The notes beneath the pieces were generated by a model, which was given only the letters and a program-made list of their open reading frames with translations, was not told where the DNA came from and searched no databases. The position numbers were made by a program, and so were the translations under genes. 64,000 nt of DNA, from positions 7,880,501-7,944,500 of the forward strand of contig NZ_AP023356.1 in assembly GCF_018324205.1 (NCBI RefSeq), written 5' to 3'. Below, in pieces: positions 42,442-50,889 of this stretch. The stretch's first letter is position 1, and each line of letters begins with the position of its first letter. This DNA is from Actinoplanes ianthinogenes (GTDB taxonomy: Bacteria; Actinomycetota; Actinomycetes; Mycobacteriales; Micromonosporaceae).

Positions 42442-43463
42442 CTGGTTCCTTTCTCGATGTCGTGCAGGATGGCGGTCAGGCGGCGGGCGGTCTCGTCCCA
42501 GCCGGTCAGGGTCTCGCGGCGGGCTCGCGCCCGCGCGCGCCAGCGATCGCGCAGCTCAGGATCGGTGAGCCAGGTCCGCAGGACGGCCGCGAGGCGGTCC
42601 GGGTCTTCCGGAGGCAGAAGAGTTCCCGGTACGCCGGCAGGCGTGCTGCCGAGCGCTTCCGGGACGCCGCCCACCTCGGTCGCCACCACCGGGAGCCCGC
42701 GGGCGAGCGCCTCGGTGATCACCATGCCGTAGGTCTCGCCGCGGGACGGCAGGACGAACAGGTCGGCGTCCGCGTAGGCCGCCGCCAGCTCCGCGCCCGC
42801 GAGTGCTCCCGCGAACCGGATGTTCCCGGTCATCGGAGCATCCGGCTTGGTGCCCGCGCCGACGAAGGTGCACTCCCAGGTCAGGTCGGTGAGCTGGGCA
42901 AGGGCCTTGATCAGGAGATCCTGGCCCTTGCGGTGGGTCAGCGAGGCCACGCACAGCAGGCGGTGGCCGCCGGGACTCGGCACGGCCGGTTCGGCGCGGT
43001 CGACCCCCGGGGCCGCCACGTGAACGCGGGCCAGGTCGTGCATCGCCGCCACGTGTGCGGCGGCCTGATCGCTGGTGGCGACGACCCCCGCCGCCAGGTG
43101 CAGGGCCCGGCGTTCCCGCGCGCGCAGCTCGGCGGCCTCGGCGGGGGAGAGGCCGGTCTCGTCGCTGAGCGGCAGGTGCACCAGGATCACCAGGCGCAGC
43201 CGGGCGGCGTGCGGCTCCAGCACCTCCGGGACGCCGCAGGCGACCAGCCCGTCGAGCAGGACCGTCGCGCCGTCCGGGAACTCCGCGAGGACGCGGGACA
43301 GGCGGTCGCGGTCGGCGGCGGCGGGCCGCGGCCAGGCGCCGACCACCTCCCGCGCGGCGGCCGGCATGCGGTTGAGGACCTCGCGGTCGTAGCGGTTGCC
43401 GCCGCTCGGTGCTGCCGGATCGTCGACGCCGCCCGGCAGCACCGCGTGGAGCGGGAAGCTCAC
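42438..43463 (-). CDS. GT4-family glycosyltransferase
   Basis: A 341-aa GT-B fold enzyme. The N-terminal half opens PLHAVLPGGVDDPAAPSGGNRYDR, the acceptor-side glycine loop; the C-terminal half has LLCVASLTHRKGQDLLIKAL and the nucleotide-sugar motif FVLPSRGETYGMVITEALARGLPVVATEVGGVPE with both EX7E glutamates. It would move a sugar from a nucleotide donor onto an acceptor made by the neighbouring genes. GTGA and ATGA overlaps with the genes before and after show tight co-translation. Confidence 0.9.
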   Translation of the reverse strand: MSFPLHAVLPGGVDDPAAPSGGNRYDREVLNRMPAAAREVVGAWPRPAAADRDRLSRVLAEFPDGATVLLDGLVACGVPEVLEPHAARLRLVILVHLPLSDETGLSPAEAAELRARERRALHLAAGVVATSDQAAAHVAAMHDLARVHVAAPGVDRAEPAVPSPGGHRLLCVASLTHRKGQDLLIKALAQLTDLTWECTFVGAGTKPDAPMTGNIRFAGALAGAELAAAYADADLFVLPSRGETYGMVITEALARGLPVVATEVGGVPEALGSTPAGVPGTLLPPEDPDRLAAVLRTWLTDPELRDRWRARARARRETLTGWDETARRLTAILHDIEKGTR

Positions 43464-43861
43464 CGCAGGGTTCGCTCGTAGCTGGCCCAGGCGATGTGCG
43501 ACTCGTGCAGGGTGACCTGGATGCCGGTCAGGCCGCTCGCGCCCGGGCCGAGCTCGCCGGCGGTGACCCGGACGGCGAGGCGGTCGGCGATCACCTTGGC
43601 CAGGAACTCGGTGGAGGTGTTGACGCCGGAGAACTCCGGGTCGTCGTCCAGGTTGCGGTAGCTCAGGCTGCCGCAGATGGTCTTCAGCTGCTCGCTCGCC
43701 AGACCGATGTCGACGACGATGTTGTCCTCGTCCAGCTCCGGGCGGCGGAACGTGGCGTCGACCAGGAAGGTGGCGCCGTGCAGCCGCTGCGCGGGTCCGA
43801 AGACCTCGCCGGAGAAGCTGTGCGCGATCATGATGTGGTCGCGGACGGTGACGCTGAACAA
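43460..43861 (-). CDS. 6-pyruvoyl-tetrahydropterin synthase/QueD-fold protein
   Basis: A 133-aa T-fold protein. Start TTG 43861 (LFSVTVRDHIMIAHSF) is chosen because ggagaga lies at the right distance; the open frame continues to 43954 without support. The fold markers are HIMIAHSF (first zinc His), RLHGATFLVDATF (next His ligand), the NIVVDIGLASEQLKTICGSLSYRNLDD helix and NTSTEFLAKVIADRL with the substrate Glu. These enzymes act on dihydroneopterin triphosphate-type substrates in biopterin, queuosine or folate-related paths. The HGH motif is reduced to HGA, so activity may differ. No QueC, QueE or FolE is present nearby. Confidence 0.85.
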   Translation of the reverse strand: MFSVTVRDHIMIAHSFSGEVFGPAQRLHGATFLVDATFRRPELDEDNIVVDIGLASEQLKTICGSLSYRNLDDDPEFSGVNTSTEFLAKVIADRLAVRVTAGELGPGASGLTGIQVTLHESHIAWASYERTLR

Positions 43862-43920
43862 GGGCTCTCTCCTCGGCTCGCGGATCTCTACTGCTCTAAC
43901 GGGTACCCGCCCGTGGAAGA

Positions 43921-44895
43921 TCAATTCACGCCGGGGTAGTCGATGACGTGGCACAGGGCCGGCCGGCTGCCGTCGGCCAGCTGGGGCATCACCTCGGGCA
44001 GGTCCTCGAAGTCGGACCGGCCGGTGATCAGGGCGTCGAAGCGGTCGTCGCGCAGCAGGTCCAGGGCGAGGGTCAGGCGCTCGGCGTAGGAGCGGCCGCG
44101 CGCCGGGGCGATGCCGCCCACCTGGCTGCTGCGGATGGTGAGGCGGCGGGAGTGGAAATGCTCGCCCAGCTGGAGCGGGACCGTGCGATCGCCGTACCAG
44201 CTGAGCTCGACCACGGTCCCCTCGGTGCGGAGCAGCTCCAGTGCGTTGGCGAGGCCGGCCGGGTTGGCGCTGGCATGAATCACGATATCCCGCTCTTTTT
44301 CCGCTTCGTCCGGTCGGGCGAAACGCACCCCCAGGGCCTCGGCGACCGCGGCGCGGGCCGGGTCGGCGTCCACCAGTTGCACGTCGGCGCCCGGGTAGCC
44401 GGCCAGGATGGCGGCCACCGACGACCCGACCATGCCGCCACCGACGACCGTGATCCGATCACCCAGCTGGGGCCGGGCATCCCAGACGGCGTTCACCGCG
44501 GTTTCCACCGTCCCGGTGAGGACGGCCCGCGCCGCCGGGACACCGTCCGGCACCACGGTGACCTTGTCCGCCGGGACGACATATGCGGTTTGGTGCGGGA
44601 AAAGGCTGAAAACCGTGCGCCCGGCGAGGTGGTCCGGACCGGACTCGACCACCCCGACGTTCAGGTATCCGTACTTCACCGGCGCCGGGAAATCCCCTGC
44701 TTGGAACGGCGCCCGCATGCCGGCCCACTGGCTCTGCGGCACCCGTCCCTGGAAGACCAGCGTCTCGGTGCCGCGGCTCACCCCGGAGTGCAGGGTGCGC
44801 ACCCGCACCTCCCCGGGGAGGGGATCCGGCACCGATTCGGTGCGTATCTCTCCCGATCCGGGGGAAGCCAACCAAAAGGCCCTCGCGTCGAACAC
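43921..44895 (-). CDS. Zinc-type alcohol dehydrogenase-like oxidoreductase
   Basis: A 324-aa medium-chain dehydrogenase. GTG 44895 has agaggag 7 nt upstream. It opens with the shortened catalytic fold RTLHSGVSRGTETLVFQGRVP, where a Ser stands where a zinc-binding Cys is often found, and lacks the structural-zinc lobe. The Rossmann domain has ITVVGGGMVGSSVAAILAG and LVDADPARAAVAEALGV. The substrate is unknown. It is first of the minus-strand operon and divergent from the CDP-alcohol phosphatidyltransferase; a similar dehydrogenase/PTPS pair occurs, to my recollection, in other actinomycetes. Confidence 0.87.
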   Translation of the reverse strand: MFDARAFWLASPGSGEIRTESVPDPLPGEVRVRTLHSGVSRGTETLVFQGRVPQSQWAGMRAPFQAGDFPAPVKYGYLNVGVVESGPDHLAGRTVFSLFPHQTAYVVPADKVTVVPDGVPAARAVLTGTVETAVNAVWDARPQLGDRITVVGGGMVGSSVAAILAGYPGADVQLVDADPARAAVAEALGVRFARPDEAEKERDIVIHASANPAGLANALELLRTEGTVVELSWYGDRTVPLQLGEHFHSRRLTIRSSQVGGIAPARGRSYAERLTLALDLLRDDRFDALITGRSDFEDLPEVMPQLADGSRPALCHVIDYPGVN

Positions 44896-44977
44896 GAACC
44901 AACTCCTCTGAACCGAAAGTCCTCGACAAGCGTGTGAGTGGAGGACAGCGGTTACGACCCTATGTCCAGGAGGCACG

Positions 44978-45721
44978 GTGACCATCAGTACCGCCACCAC
45001 GACGACCCCGTCCCGGGCGCCCTTCGCCGGGTTCGCCGCGCAGCTCGTGCTGCTCGCCGTGCTGGCCGGGACCGCGGGACTCACCCTGGGCGGCGGGATC
45101 GCCGGGATCGCGTACGGCGTGGTCCTCTGCGGCGTGCTCGGCGCCGCCCTCCAGCGCACCGGGATGACGTTCCTGGGCTGGGCGAACCTGGTCACCTTCA
45201 GCCGGGCCATCCTGGCCGGCGGCGTCACCGCGATGGTCGCCAGCTCGGTGCTGGGCCACCCGGTGCCGGTCTGGCTGCTGGTCACGCTCGCCACCGTGGC
45301 GCTGGCCATGGACGGCGTCGACGGGCAGGTGGCCCGCCGCACCGGCACCTCCTCCGAGTTCGGCGCCCGCTTCGACATGGAGGTCGACGCGTTCCTGATC
45401 CTGGTGCTCAGCGTCTACGCGGCCGCGCACTACGGCTGGTGGGCGCTGGCGATCGGCGCGTTCCGCTACGCCTTCGTCGCCGCCTCGTGGGCGCTGCCCT
45501 GGCTCAACGCCGCCCTGCCGCCCCGCTTCTCCCGCAAGGTGGTCGCCGCCCAGCAGGGCGTCCTGCTCGCGCTGGTCGCCTCCGGCCTGCTGCCGTACTG
45601 GGCCTCGGTCGCCGTCCTGGCCGTCGCGCTGGCCTCGCTCACCTGGTCCTTCGTCCGGGACATCAACTGGCTGCACCGGACCGCGGTGCGCCGGCGGTCC
45701 TTCGTCACCGGACGCGTGTGA
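44978..45721 (+). CDS. CDP-alcohol phosphatidyltransferase family protein
   Basis: A 247-aa membrane enzyme with the complete CDP-alcohol motif DG-x2-AR-x8-G-x3-D-x3-D (in DGQVARRTG...GARFDMEVD), set after the third hydrophobic segment. It transfers a phospho-alcohol from a CDP-carrier to a lipid or polyol acceptor at the membrane. About six helices. GTG 44978 has an aggagg at 6-7 nt. It is divergent from the dehydrogenase operon and shares the 82-nt promoter region. Its 3' end overlaps the BtuF-like gene by 17 nt. Confidence 0.92.
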   Translation: MTISTATTTTPSRAPFAGFAAQLVLLAVLAGTAGLTLGGGIAGIAYGVVLCGVLGAALQRTGMTFLGWANLVTFSRAILAGGVTAMVASSVLGHPVPVWLLVTLATVALAMDGVDGQVARRTGTSSEFGARFDMEVDAFLILVLSVYAAAHYGWWALAIGAFRYAFVAASWALPWLNAALPPRFSRKVVAAQQGVLLALVASGLLPYWASVAVLAVALASLTWSFVRDINWLHRTAVRRRSFVTGRV

Positions 45722-46589
45722 CCATCCCGGGGCGCGGGACCGGCACCACCGACGGATGCAGGATGCCGGCGATCGCCTCGACGCCGTCGACCAGGCGCGG
45801 CCCCGGCCGGACCACCAGGCCGTCCCCGTCGATCGCCCACACCTGAGCATCCGGGAAGTGCGGCAGCACCGCCTCCGCCTGCCGCACCGCACCGTCCAGG
45901 TGGTAACCGCACGGTGTGACCAGCACGATCTCCGGCCGGGGGGCGGCCAGCTCGGCCCAGGAGACCTGCACCGACCGCTTGCCGGGCCGCGCCGCCACCG
46001 CCTCGCCACCGGCCGCCGTGACCAGGTCCGGCACCCAGTGCCCGCCGGTGAACGGCGGATCCACCCACTCCACGATCGCCACTCGCGGCCGCGGGCGGCC
46101 GGCGACCGCCGCCGCCACCGCGGCCAGCCTCGACTCCAGGCCCGCGACCAGCTCACGGCCCTTTTCCGGTACGCCGGTGGCCACGCTCACCTCGATGAAC
46201 GTGGCCAGCACGTCAGCCAGGCAGTACGGATCCAGGCTGAGCACCTCGGCCTGGCAGCCGAGATGGGCGAGCGCGTCCCCGACGTGCCCGGACGGCAGCG
46301 CGCACACCCGGCACAGGTCCTGGGTCAGGATGAGATCCGGCGCCAGATCGGCCAGCGCGTCCGCGTGCAGTGTGTAAAGGTCGCGGCCGGCCGCCATCTG
46401 CGTGTGCACGTAGGCGTCGATCTCGGCCGGCGTCATCCCGGTGGTGTCCCGCCCACCGACCACCACGGTCTTCGAGGACCGCGCGGACGGTGGCTCGTCA
46501 CACTCGAACGTCACGCCGACCAGGTCGTCGCCGAGCCCCAGGGCGTACACGATCTCGGTGGCGGAGGGCAGCAGGGACACCAGTCGCAT
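45705..46589 (-). CDS. BtuF-like cobalamin-binding protein without signal peptide
   Basis: A 294-aa protein with the helical-backbone periplasmic-binding fold of BtuF/FhuD: MRLVSLLPSATEIVYALGLGDDLVGVT opening, DLILTQDLCRVCALPSG and WVDPPFTGGHWVPDLVTAAGGE. The two lobes and linking helix are complete, but the protein starts directly at the first strand and has no signal peptide or lipobox. Cytosolic members exist in many bacteria and are called cobalamin-binding proteins; their ligand is not established. No ABC transporter is adjacent. Convergent overlap with the CDP-alcohol gene. Confidence 0.85.
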   Translation of the reverse strand: MRLVSLLPSATEIVYALGLGDDLVGVTFECDEPPSARSSKTVVVGGRDTTGMTPAEIDAYVHTQMAAGRDLYTLHADALADLAPDLILTQDLCRVCALPSGHVGDALAHLGCQAEVLSLDPYCLADVLATFIEVSVATGVPEKGRELVAGLESRLAAVAAAVAGRPRPRVAIVEWVDPPFTGGHWVPDLVTAAGGEAVAARPGKRSVQVSWAELAAPRPEIVLVTPCGYHLDGAVRQAEAVLPHFPDAQVWAIDGDGLVVRPGPRLVDGVEAIAGILHPSVVPVPRPGMVTRVR

Positions 46590-46705
46590 CCCCTGACACT
46601 AGGCCGAAAGGTGGATGTGGAGGGCGCGGAAACCCTACCCGGGTCCGATGTGCGGAAAGCGTGCCCTGGCGATGCTGAACCACATCGCTTGGAGGGGGAA
46701 CCGAG

Positions 46706-47305
46706 ATGACGACAGCCCCGTTGGCCCACGCCGACACCCTGGTCCTCGACTACCTGGCCGCGCTCTGGGCGGCGAGTGACGACCTGCCGCCCACCCGCCG
46801 CGACGAGCTGATGAAGACGGTGACCGACTACCTCGCCATGCGGCACGAGCCGGGCACCGATCCGACGCCGGTGCTGACCCGGCTCGGACCGCCCGACGAG
46901 CTGGCCGAGGTGACCCGCCGTGGCTATCTGCCGCTGCACCTGCGCCTGCCCACACCGATCTCCGCGCCGCCGGCCGTGGCGCCCGTGCCGGCCCGGGTGC
47001 CGGTGGTCGGCGGCCCCGAGTCGACGGTGATCGCGCTGCTGATCGGCGGCACGTTCCTGATGCCCGGGTTGGCGCCCGGCGCCGGCCTGCTGATCGCCAC
47101 CGGATCGCCCCGGTGGTCGGTGGGGCAGAAAGCGGCCGGGTGGGTGCTCGCCGCCGGGTCGTGCGGGGTCGCCATGCTGGTGGTCCTGGTCCTGGCCGGG
47201 TGGGGCGCCGGGGCCGGGGTGGCGCTGCTGCTGGGTTACCTCGCGGCCTGCGCCGGATCGGTGGCGGCCGGCCTCACCCTGCTGACCGGCATGCGCCGCG
47301 ACTGA
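46706..47305 (+). CDS. HAAS-domain membrane protein
   Basis: A 199-aa protein. Residues 8-75 have the HAAS/DUF1700 pattern (LVLDYLAALWAASDDLPPTRRDELMKTVTDYL ... LTRLGPPDELA), a helical signalling domain often fused to membrane parts and paired with PadR regulators. A Pro-rich linker leads to three or four helices (about 107-130, 140-165, 170-195). No PadR gene is next to it. The start has ggaggggg 6-7 nt upstream. Function unknown beyond the family idea of membrane-linked regulation. Confidence 0.8.
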   Translation: MTTAPLAHADTLVLDYLAALWAASDDLPPTRRDELMKTVTDYLAMRHEPGTDPTPVLTRLGPPDELAEVTRRGYLPLHLRLPTPISAPPAVAPVPARVPVVGGPESTVIALLIGGTFLMPGLAPGAGLLIATGSPRWSVGQKAAGWVLAAGSCGVAMLVVLVLAGWGAGAGVALLLGYLAACAGSVAAGLTLLTGMRRD

Positions 47306-47339
47306 CTCACCCCGCTTGCCGGCGTGCGCCGGGAGCGGC

Positions 47340-48209
47340 TCACCGGTCCAGGATCTCGCTGAGGACCTGGCCCCAGACCGCGCGGGGCGGGACCTCGTGA
47401 CCGACGCCCTCCAGCCACACGAGCCGGGCGCCCGGGATCACCCGGGCCAGCTCGCGCGGGTGCTCGGCGGGAAAGCGCTGGTCGAGCGTCCCGTGCAGGA
47501 TCAGCGTGGGCGCCTCGATCCCGGCGAGCCGGTCGCGCACCGGTGGGCCGTACCCGGCCTCGCGGTGGTTGAGCCGGGCGGCGCCCAGGTCGGCGGAGCG
47601 GTCGAAGACACGCTCGGCGAGGCGGCGCAGCTGTGGCTCGTCCGGGGTGAACGGGCCGCCGCGGGACTTGACCTCGGCGATCAGCTCGGCCACCGCGGCC
47701 CGCCGGTCCGACCAGTCGACCTCGTCGGTGGCGGTGCGCAGGCGTACCTCGGTGGCCGCCGGCGTGCGGACCGCGACCGCACCGACGCCGGCCAGCACCG
47801 GGACGGCGTCCGGGCCGAGACCGGCGCTGGTGCCGATCAGGGTCAGGGTGAGCACCCGGTGCGGGTGCTCGACCGCGATCCGCTGGGCCAGTGCGCCGCC
47901 CAGGGACAGCCCGACCAGGTGGGCGGCGGGCACGCCGAGGGCGTCGAGGACACCGAGCGCGTCGTTCATCAGGTCCACCCCGGAGTACGCCGCCCCGGCG
48001 GGGAAGGGGGTGGATCGGCCCGTGTCGCGATGGTCGTACCGGATCACGAAGCGACCGCCGGCGGCCAGCCGGCGGCAGAACTCGTCGTCCCACCAATCCA
48101 TCGAGCTGGCCTCCCCGGCGAGCAGCAGGAGAGGCGGATCGGTGCGTTCGCCGAAGGTTTCCAGGCACACCTGTATGCCGTTGACCGGCATCATCGTCTC
48201 GGTCACCAC
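47340..48209 (-). CDS. Alpha/beta-fold hydrolase
   Basis: A 289-aa hydrolase with nucleophile elbow GLSLGG, oxyanion strand LLLLAGEASSMDWWDDEF, YDHRDTGRS after the second strand, and the acid/base region LHGTLDQRFP...GVGHEVP with the Asp and His. The arrangement resembles aclacinomycin methylesterase-type enzymes. No signal peptide. The substrate is unknown. GTG 48209 or the following GTG/ATG could start it. Confidence 0.88.
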   Translation of the reverse strand: MVTETMMPVNGIQVCLETFGERTDPPLLLLAGEASSMDWWDDEFCRRLAAGGRFVIRYDHRDTGRSTPFPAGAAYSGVDLMNDALGVLDALGVPAAHLVGLSLGGALAQRIAVEHPHRVLTLTLIGTSAGLGPDAVPVLAGVGAVAVRTPAATEVRLRTATDEVDWSDRRAAVAELIAEVKSRGGPFTPDEPQLRRLAERVFDRSADLGAARLNHREAGYGPPVRDRLAGIEAPTLILHGTLDQRFPAEHPRELARVIPGARLVWLEGVGHEVPPRAVWGQVLSEILDR

Positions 48210-48306
48210 CAGGCCATTGTGGCGGCGCTCACCGACAGTCAGGTTAAAAGCCGGTCACAACGGATGACGAGATCACCGTGACATGCTCCGGGCCGGGGCC
48301 GGTCCG

Positions 48307-48669
48307 ATGTGCTTGACTACCCGTGTGGATCTGCCCGAATTGGACGAATTTGTACCGCATCGCACCGAGGATGACGCCGCCTTCGAGGGCCGGCCGGTGC
48401 CGGGGTTGCGTGCCGAGTTCTTCCGCCGTCCCGAGGGCGCCCGGATCGCCAGCGTCGGCCGATACTCGCTGGGCGACCGGGAGGTTCTGCTGGCCTGGGG
48501 CTTCGTCGACGAGGAGCACTGCCGGCGGCACGCGGTCCGGGACGCGGCCGGCGGCTGGCACCCGGCAGCCGACGGCTGCCCGCGGGTCGAGCTGATAAGA
48601 GACGGCCAGGCCGTGATCGGCCTGGCCGTACGCGCGTCCACCGGGGACTGGGTGAAGACCCTGGCTTAG
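48307..48669 (+). CDS. Small hypothetical protein (about 120 aa)
   Basis: A soluble protein with no recognised domain: LDEFVPHRTEDDAAFEGRPVPGL, then alternating strands and a HCRRHAVRDAAGGWHP segment with several histidines and a CPRVELI strand. The start is uncertain; ATG 48307 is used, with ATG 48283 and GTG 48325 as alternatives. Its stop overlaps that of the convergent membrane protein gene by 3 nt. Codon use looks native. I do not recognise it. Confidence 0.55.
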   Translation: MCLTTRVDLPELDEFVPHRTEDDAAFEGRPVPGLRAEFFRRPEGARIASVGRYSLGDREVLLAWGFVDEEHCRRHAVRDAAGGWHPAADGCPRVELIRDGQAVIGLAVRASTGDWVKTLA

Positions 48670-49031
48670 CGCTCCGCGGGCGCCAGGGCGGTGGCGCGGG
48701 CCTGGTTGCGGACGATCCGCAGGGACACGGCGGTCATCGTGATCGCCGCGAGGAAGAGCGCGAGGTGCAGGTACGGGTTGACGATCGGCACGAAACCGAT
48801 CACCGCGACCGGGATCTGCACCACCGCGATCAGAGCCGCCAGCAGCCACTTGCGGTGGCCGCTCCACAGCATCGCGGTCCACACCGGTGCCGAGACGACC
48901 AGCAGGGTGAGGCCGTCGAGCACCGCGTGCAGGTAGGTGTTGTGGACGTTGTTGTGGGCGAACGCCTGGGCCGGTGAGGCGATCCAGAGACCGGCGAGGA
49001 CGAGGGCGAGAACGACAGCGGCACGACGCAT
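48666..49031 (-). CDS. Small membrane protein with signal peptide
   Basis: A 121-aa protein starting ATG 49031 (MRRAAVVLALVLAGLWIASPAQA), which has ggagg at the right distance. After the signal peptide comes FAHNNVHNTYLHAVLDG with four histidines, then three hydrophobic segments (LTLLVVSAPVWTAMLW, WLLAALIAVVQIPVAVIGF, LHLALFLAAITMTAVSL). A longer frame to 49139 has no support. The His-rich external loop might bind metal, but no function is known. Confidence 0.72.
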   Translation of the reverse strand: MRRAAVVLALVLAGLWIASPAQAFAHNNVHNTYLHAVLDGLTLLVVSAPVWTAMLWSGHRKWLLAALIAVVQIPVAVIGFVPIVNPYLHLALFLAAITMTAVSLRIVRNQARATALAPAER

Positions 49032-49219
49032 GGGATCCTCCAGCGCTATCAGACCGTTGCTCCGAGTAATCACGGTATAAAAGCGGCAGCGATCGCGTAA
49101 ACCCTCATCAGGATTCATTCCTCCGGAATGGCACACCACACGTTGTGTTGCTGTCCGTACGAGCGATCTTGCCCGAACGGGCCAGTGTTACGCCGCGTGA
49201 TCATCACTAGCCTCCTCTC

Positions 49220-49489
49220 GTGCGCTTGATCGAGATGGCAACGGCCTGTGCGGTGACTCTGAGTGTCGGCACCGCTTCTTACTCTGCGTTGAACCCGTCC
49301 AAGCTGGAGGCGCAGGCGCGGCTCGTCGCGGACAAGGCGACGTGCCGCACCGTGAACACGGCGATCGTCGGCTTCATCGCGATGAACGGGACCGACCCGA
49401 CCTCGATCCGGCAGCTGCGCCCGTACGTGCAGGGCGACATCTCCCGCTACCGCATCGTCAAGGGCATGGCCGCCGGCCCCGGCTGCTGA
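49220..49489 (+). CDS. Small pilin-like (type IV/II pseudopilin fold) protein
   Basis: An 89-aa protein, GTG start. The order is a short charged start (RLIEM), a hydrophobic helix (ATACAVTLSVGTASYSAL), a polar helix (QARLVADKATCRTVNTAIVGFIAMNGTDPTS) and RQLRPYVQGD with a short strand. This is the compact plan of pseudopilins, in which Glu5 of the mature form and an NGTxPTS turn are typical. No prepilin peptidase site of the classical GF type is evident. It ends 8 nt before the purine permease start and may be co-translated with it. Confidence 0.6.
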   Translation: MRLIEMATACAVTLSVGTASYSALNPSKLEAQARLVADKATCRTVNTAIVGFIAMNGTDPTSIRQLRPYVQGDISRYRIVKGMAAGPGC

Positions 49490-49497
49490 CCGGCCAG

Positions 49498-50811
49498 ATG
49501 CTGCCCTTCGGCCGGCTCGCCGTGCTCGGCCTGCAGCATGTCCTCGTCATGTACGCCGGCTGCGTCGCCGTCCCGCTGATCGTCGGCGGCGCGCTCAAGC
49601 TCGACGGCACCACCATCGCGATCCTGGTCAACGCCGACCTGTTCGTGGCCGGTGTGGTCACCGTGGTGCAGAGCCTGGGCGTCTGGAAGATCTTCGGCGT
49701 CCGCCTGCCGGTCGTGGCCGGCGCCACCTTCACCGCGCTCAACCCGATGATCCTGATCGGCGCGAAATACGGCATGCCCGCCGTCTACGGCGCGATCCTC
49801 GCCTCCGGCGTCTTCGGCCTGCTCGTCGCCAAGCCGTTCGCGAAGATCATCCACCTGTTCCCGCCGCTGGTCACCGGTACGGTGATCACCATCATCGGGC
49901 TGTCCCTGATCGACGCGGGCGCCGGTCTGATCGCCGGCAACGACGACAGCGCCCCCGGGTACGGCTCGCTCAGCCACCTCGCCCTGGCCGGCGCGATCAT
50001 CCTGCTGATCATCCTGATCAATCGCTTCACCACCGGTTTCGTCGCCTCGCTCGCGGTGCTGATCGGCCTGGTGTTCGGCGTCGTGGTGGCCTCCCTCATG
50101 GGCCTGGTCGACTTCTCGGGCGTCGGCGACGCCGGCTGGTTCGGCCTGGCCCGCCCGTTCTACTTCGGCGCCCCTCAGTTCCAGGCCGCCGCGACCATCT
50201 CGATGTGCGTCGTGATGCTGGTGATCTACGTCGAGTCGACGGCCGACATGATCGCGGTCGGCGAGGCGGTCGGGAAGAAGCCGTCCGAGAACGACATCGC
50301 CCGCGGTCTGGCCGCCGACGGCCTCTCCGGGATCCTGGCCGGCGTCTTCAACTCGTTCCTGGACACCGCCTTCGCCCAGAACGTCGGCCTGGTCCAGGTC
50401 ACCCGGGTCCGCAGCCGCTTCGTGGTCACCGCGGCCGGCGTCATCCTGGTCCTGCTCGGCCTGATCCCCAAGCTCGGCGAGGTGATCGCCGCGGTCCCCG
50501 GCCCGGTCATCGGCGCCGCCGCCCTGGTCATGTTCGCCACCGTCACCGCGGTGGGCATCCGGAGCCTGCGCCGGGTGAATTTCGACGGCACCCAGAACCT
50601 GCTGATCATCGCCGTCTCGCTGGGCGCCGGCATGATCCCGGTGGTCGCTCCGAACTTCTACGGCAAACTCCCCGACCAGCTGCAGATCGTCTTCGGCAGC
50701 AGCATCACCACCACCGTCGTGGTCGTCTTCCTGCTGAACCTCCTCTTCAACGGCACCGGTGCACCGTCCACCCCGGAGAGGACCGACCAGCCGGCGACCG
50801 AGCCGGTGTGA
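49498..50811 (+). CDS. NCS2-family purine/xanthine permease
   Basis: A 437-aa nucleobase:cation symporter-2 protein with about 12-14 helices. It opens LPFGRLAVLGLQHVLVMYAG, the standard first helix, and contains the TAFAQNVGLVQVTRVRSR motif (QNxGxxxxTxVxSR) that marks purine and uric-acid/xanthine members rather than uracil ones, plus FVVTAAGVILVLLGLIPKLG. Start ATG 49498 has no obvious ribosome binding site, so coupling to the upstream small gene is likely. An intergenic GTACCGAAAA motif and a terminator follow. Confidence 0.9.
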   Translation: MLPFGRLAVLGLQHVLVMYAGCVAVPLIVGGALKLDGTTIAILVNADLFVAGVVTVVQSLGVWKIFGVRLPVVAGATFTALNPMILIGAKYGMPAVYGAILASGVFGLLVAKPFAKIIHLFPPLVTGTVITIIGLSLIDAGAGLIAGNDDSAPGYGSLSHLALAGAIILLIILINRFTTGFVASLAVLIGLVFGVVVASLMGLVDFSGVGDAGWFGLARPFYFGAPQFQAAATISMCVVMLVIYVESTADMIAVGEAVGKKPSENDIARGLAADGLSGILAGVFNSFLDTAFAQNVGLVQVTRVRSRFVVTAAGVILVLLGLIPKLGEVIAAVPGPVIGAAALVMFATVTAVGIRSLRRVNFDGTQNLLIIAVSLGAGMIPVVAPNFYGKLPDQLQIVFGSSITTTVVVVFLLNLLFNGTGAPSTPERTDQPATEPV

Positions 50812-50847
50812 CGCCGGGCCGGGTCAGCGCGTACCGAAAAAGGGAGA

Positions 50848-50869
50848 CGCGGCCCCGGTGGGGGCCGCG
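50848..50869. terminator. Terminator hairpin between the permease and htpG
   Basis: A 9-bp perfect stem (CGCGGCCCC against GGGGCCGCG) with a GGTG loop, extended by partly pairing agg/cct bases. It lies between convergent genes and can serve both. Confidence 0.82.
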
Positions 50870-50889
50870 CCTCTGTCGTGCCGTGCGGG

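Noticed and set aside
43862..43954. Longer N-terminus for the PTPS-like protein
   Set aside because: The extra 31 residues are Arg/Pro-rich, unlike T-fold proteins, and TTG 43861 has a good ribosome binding site.
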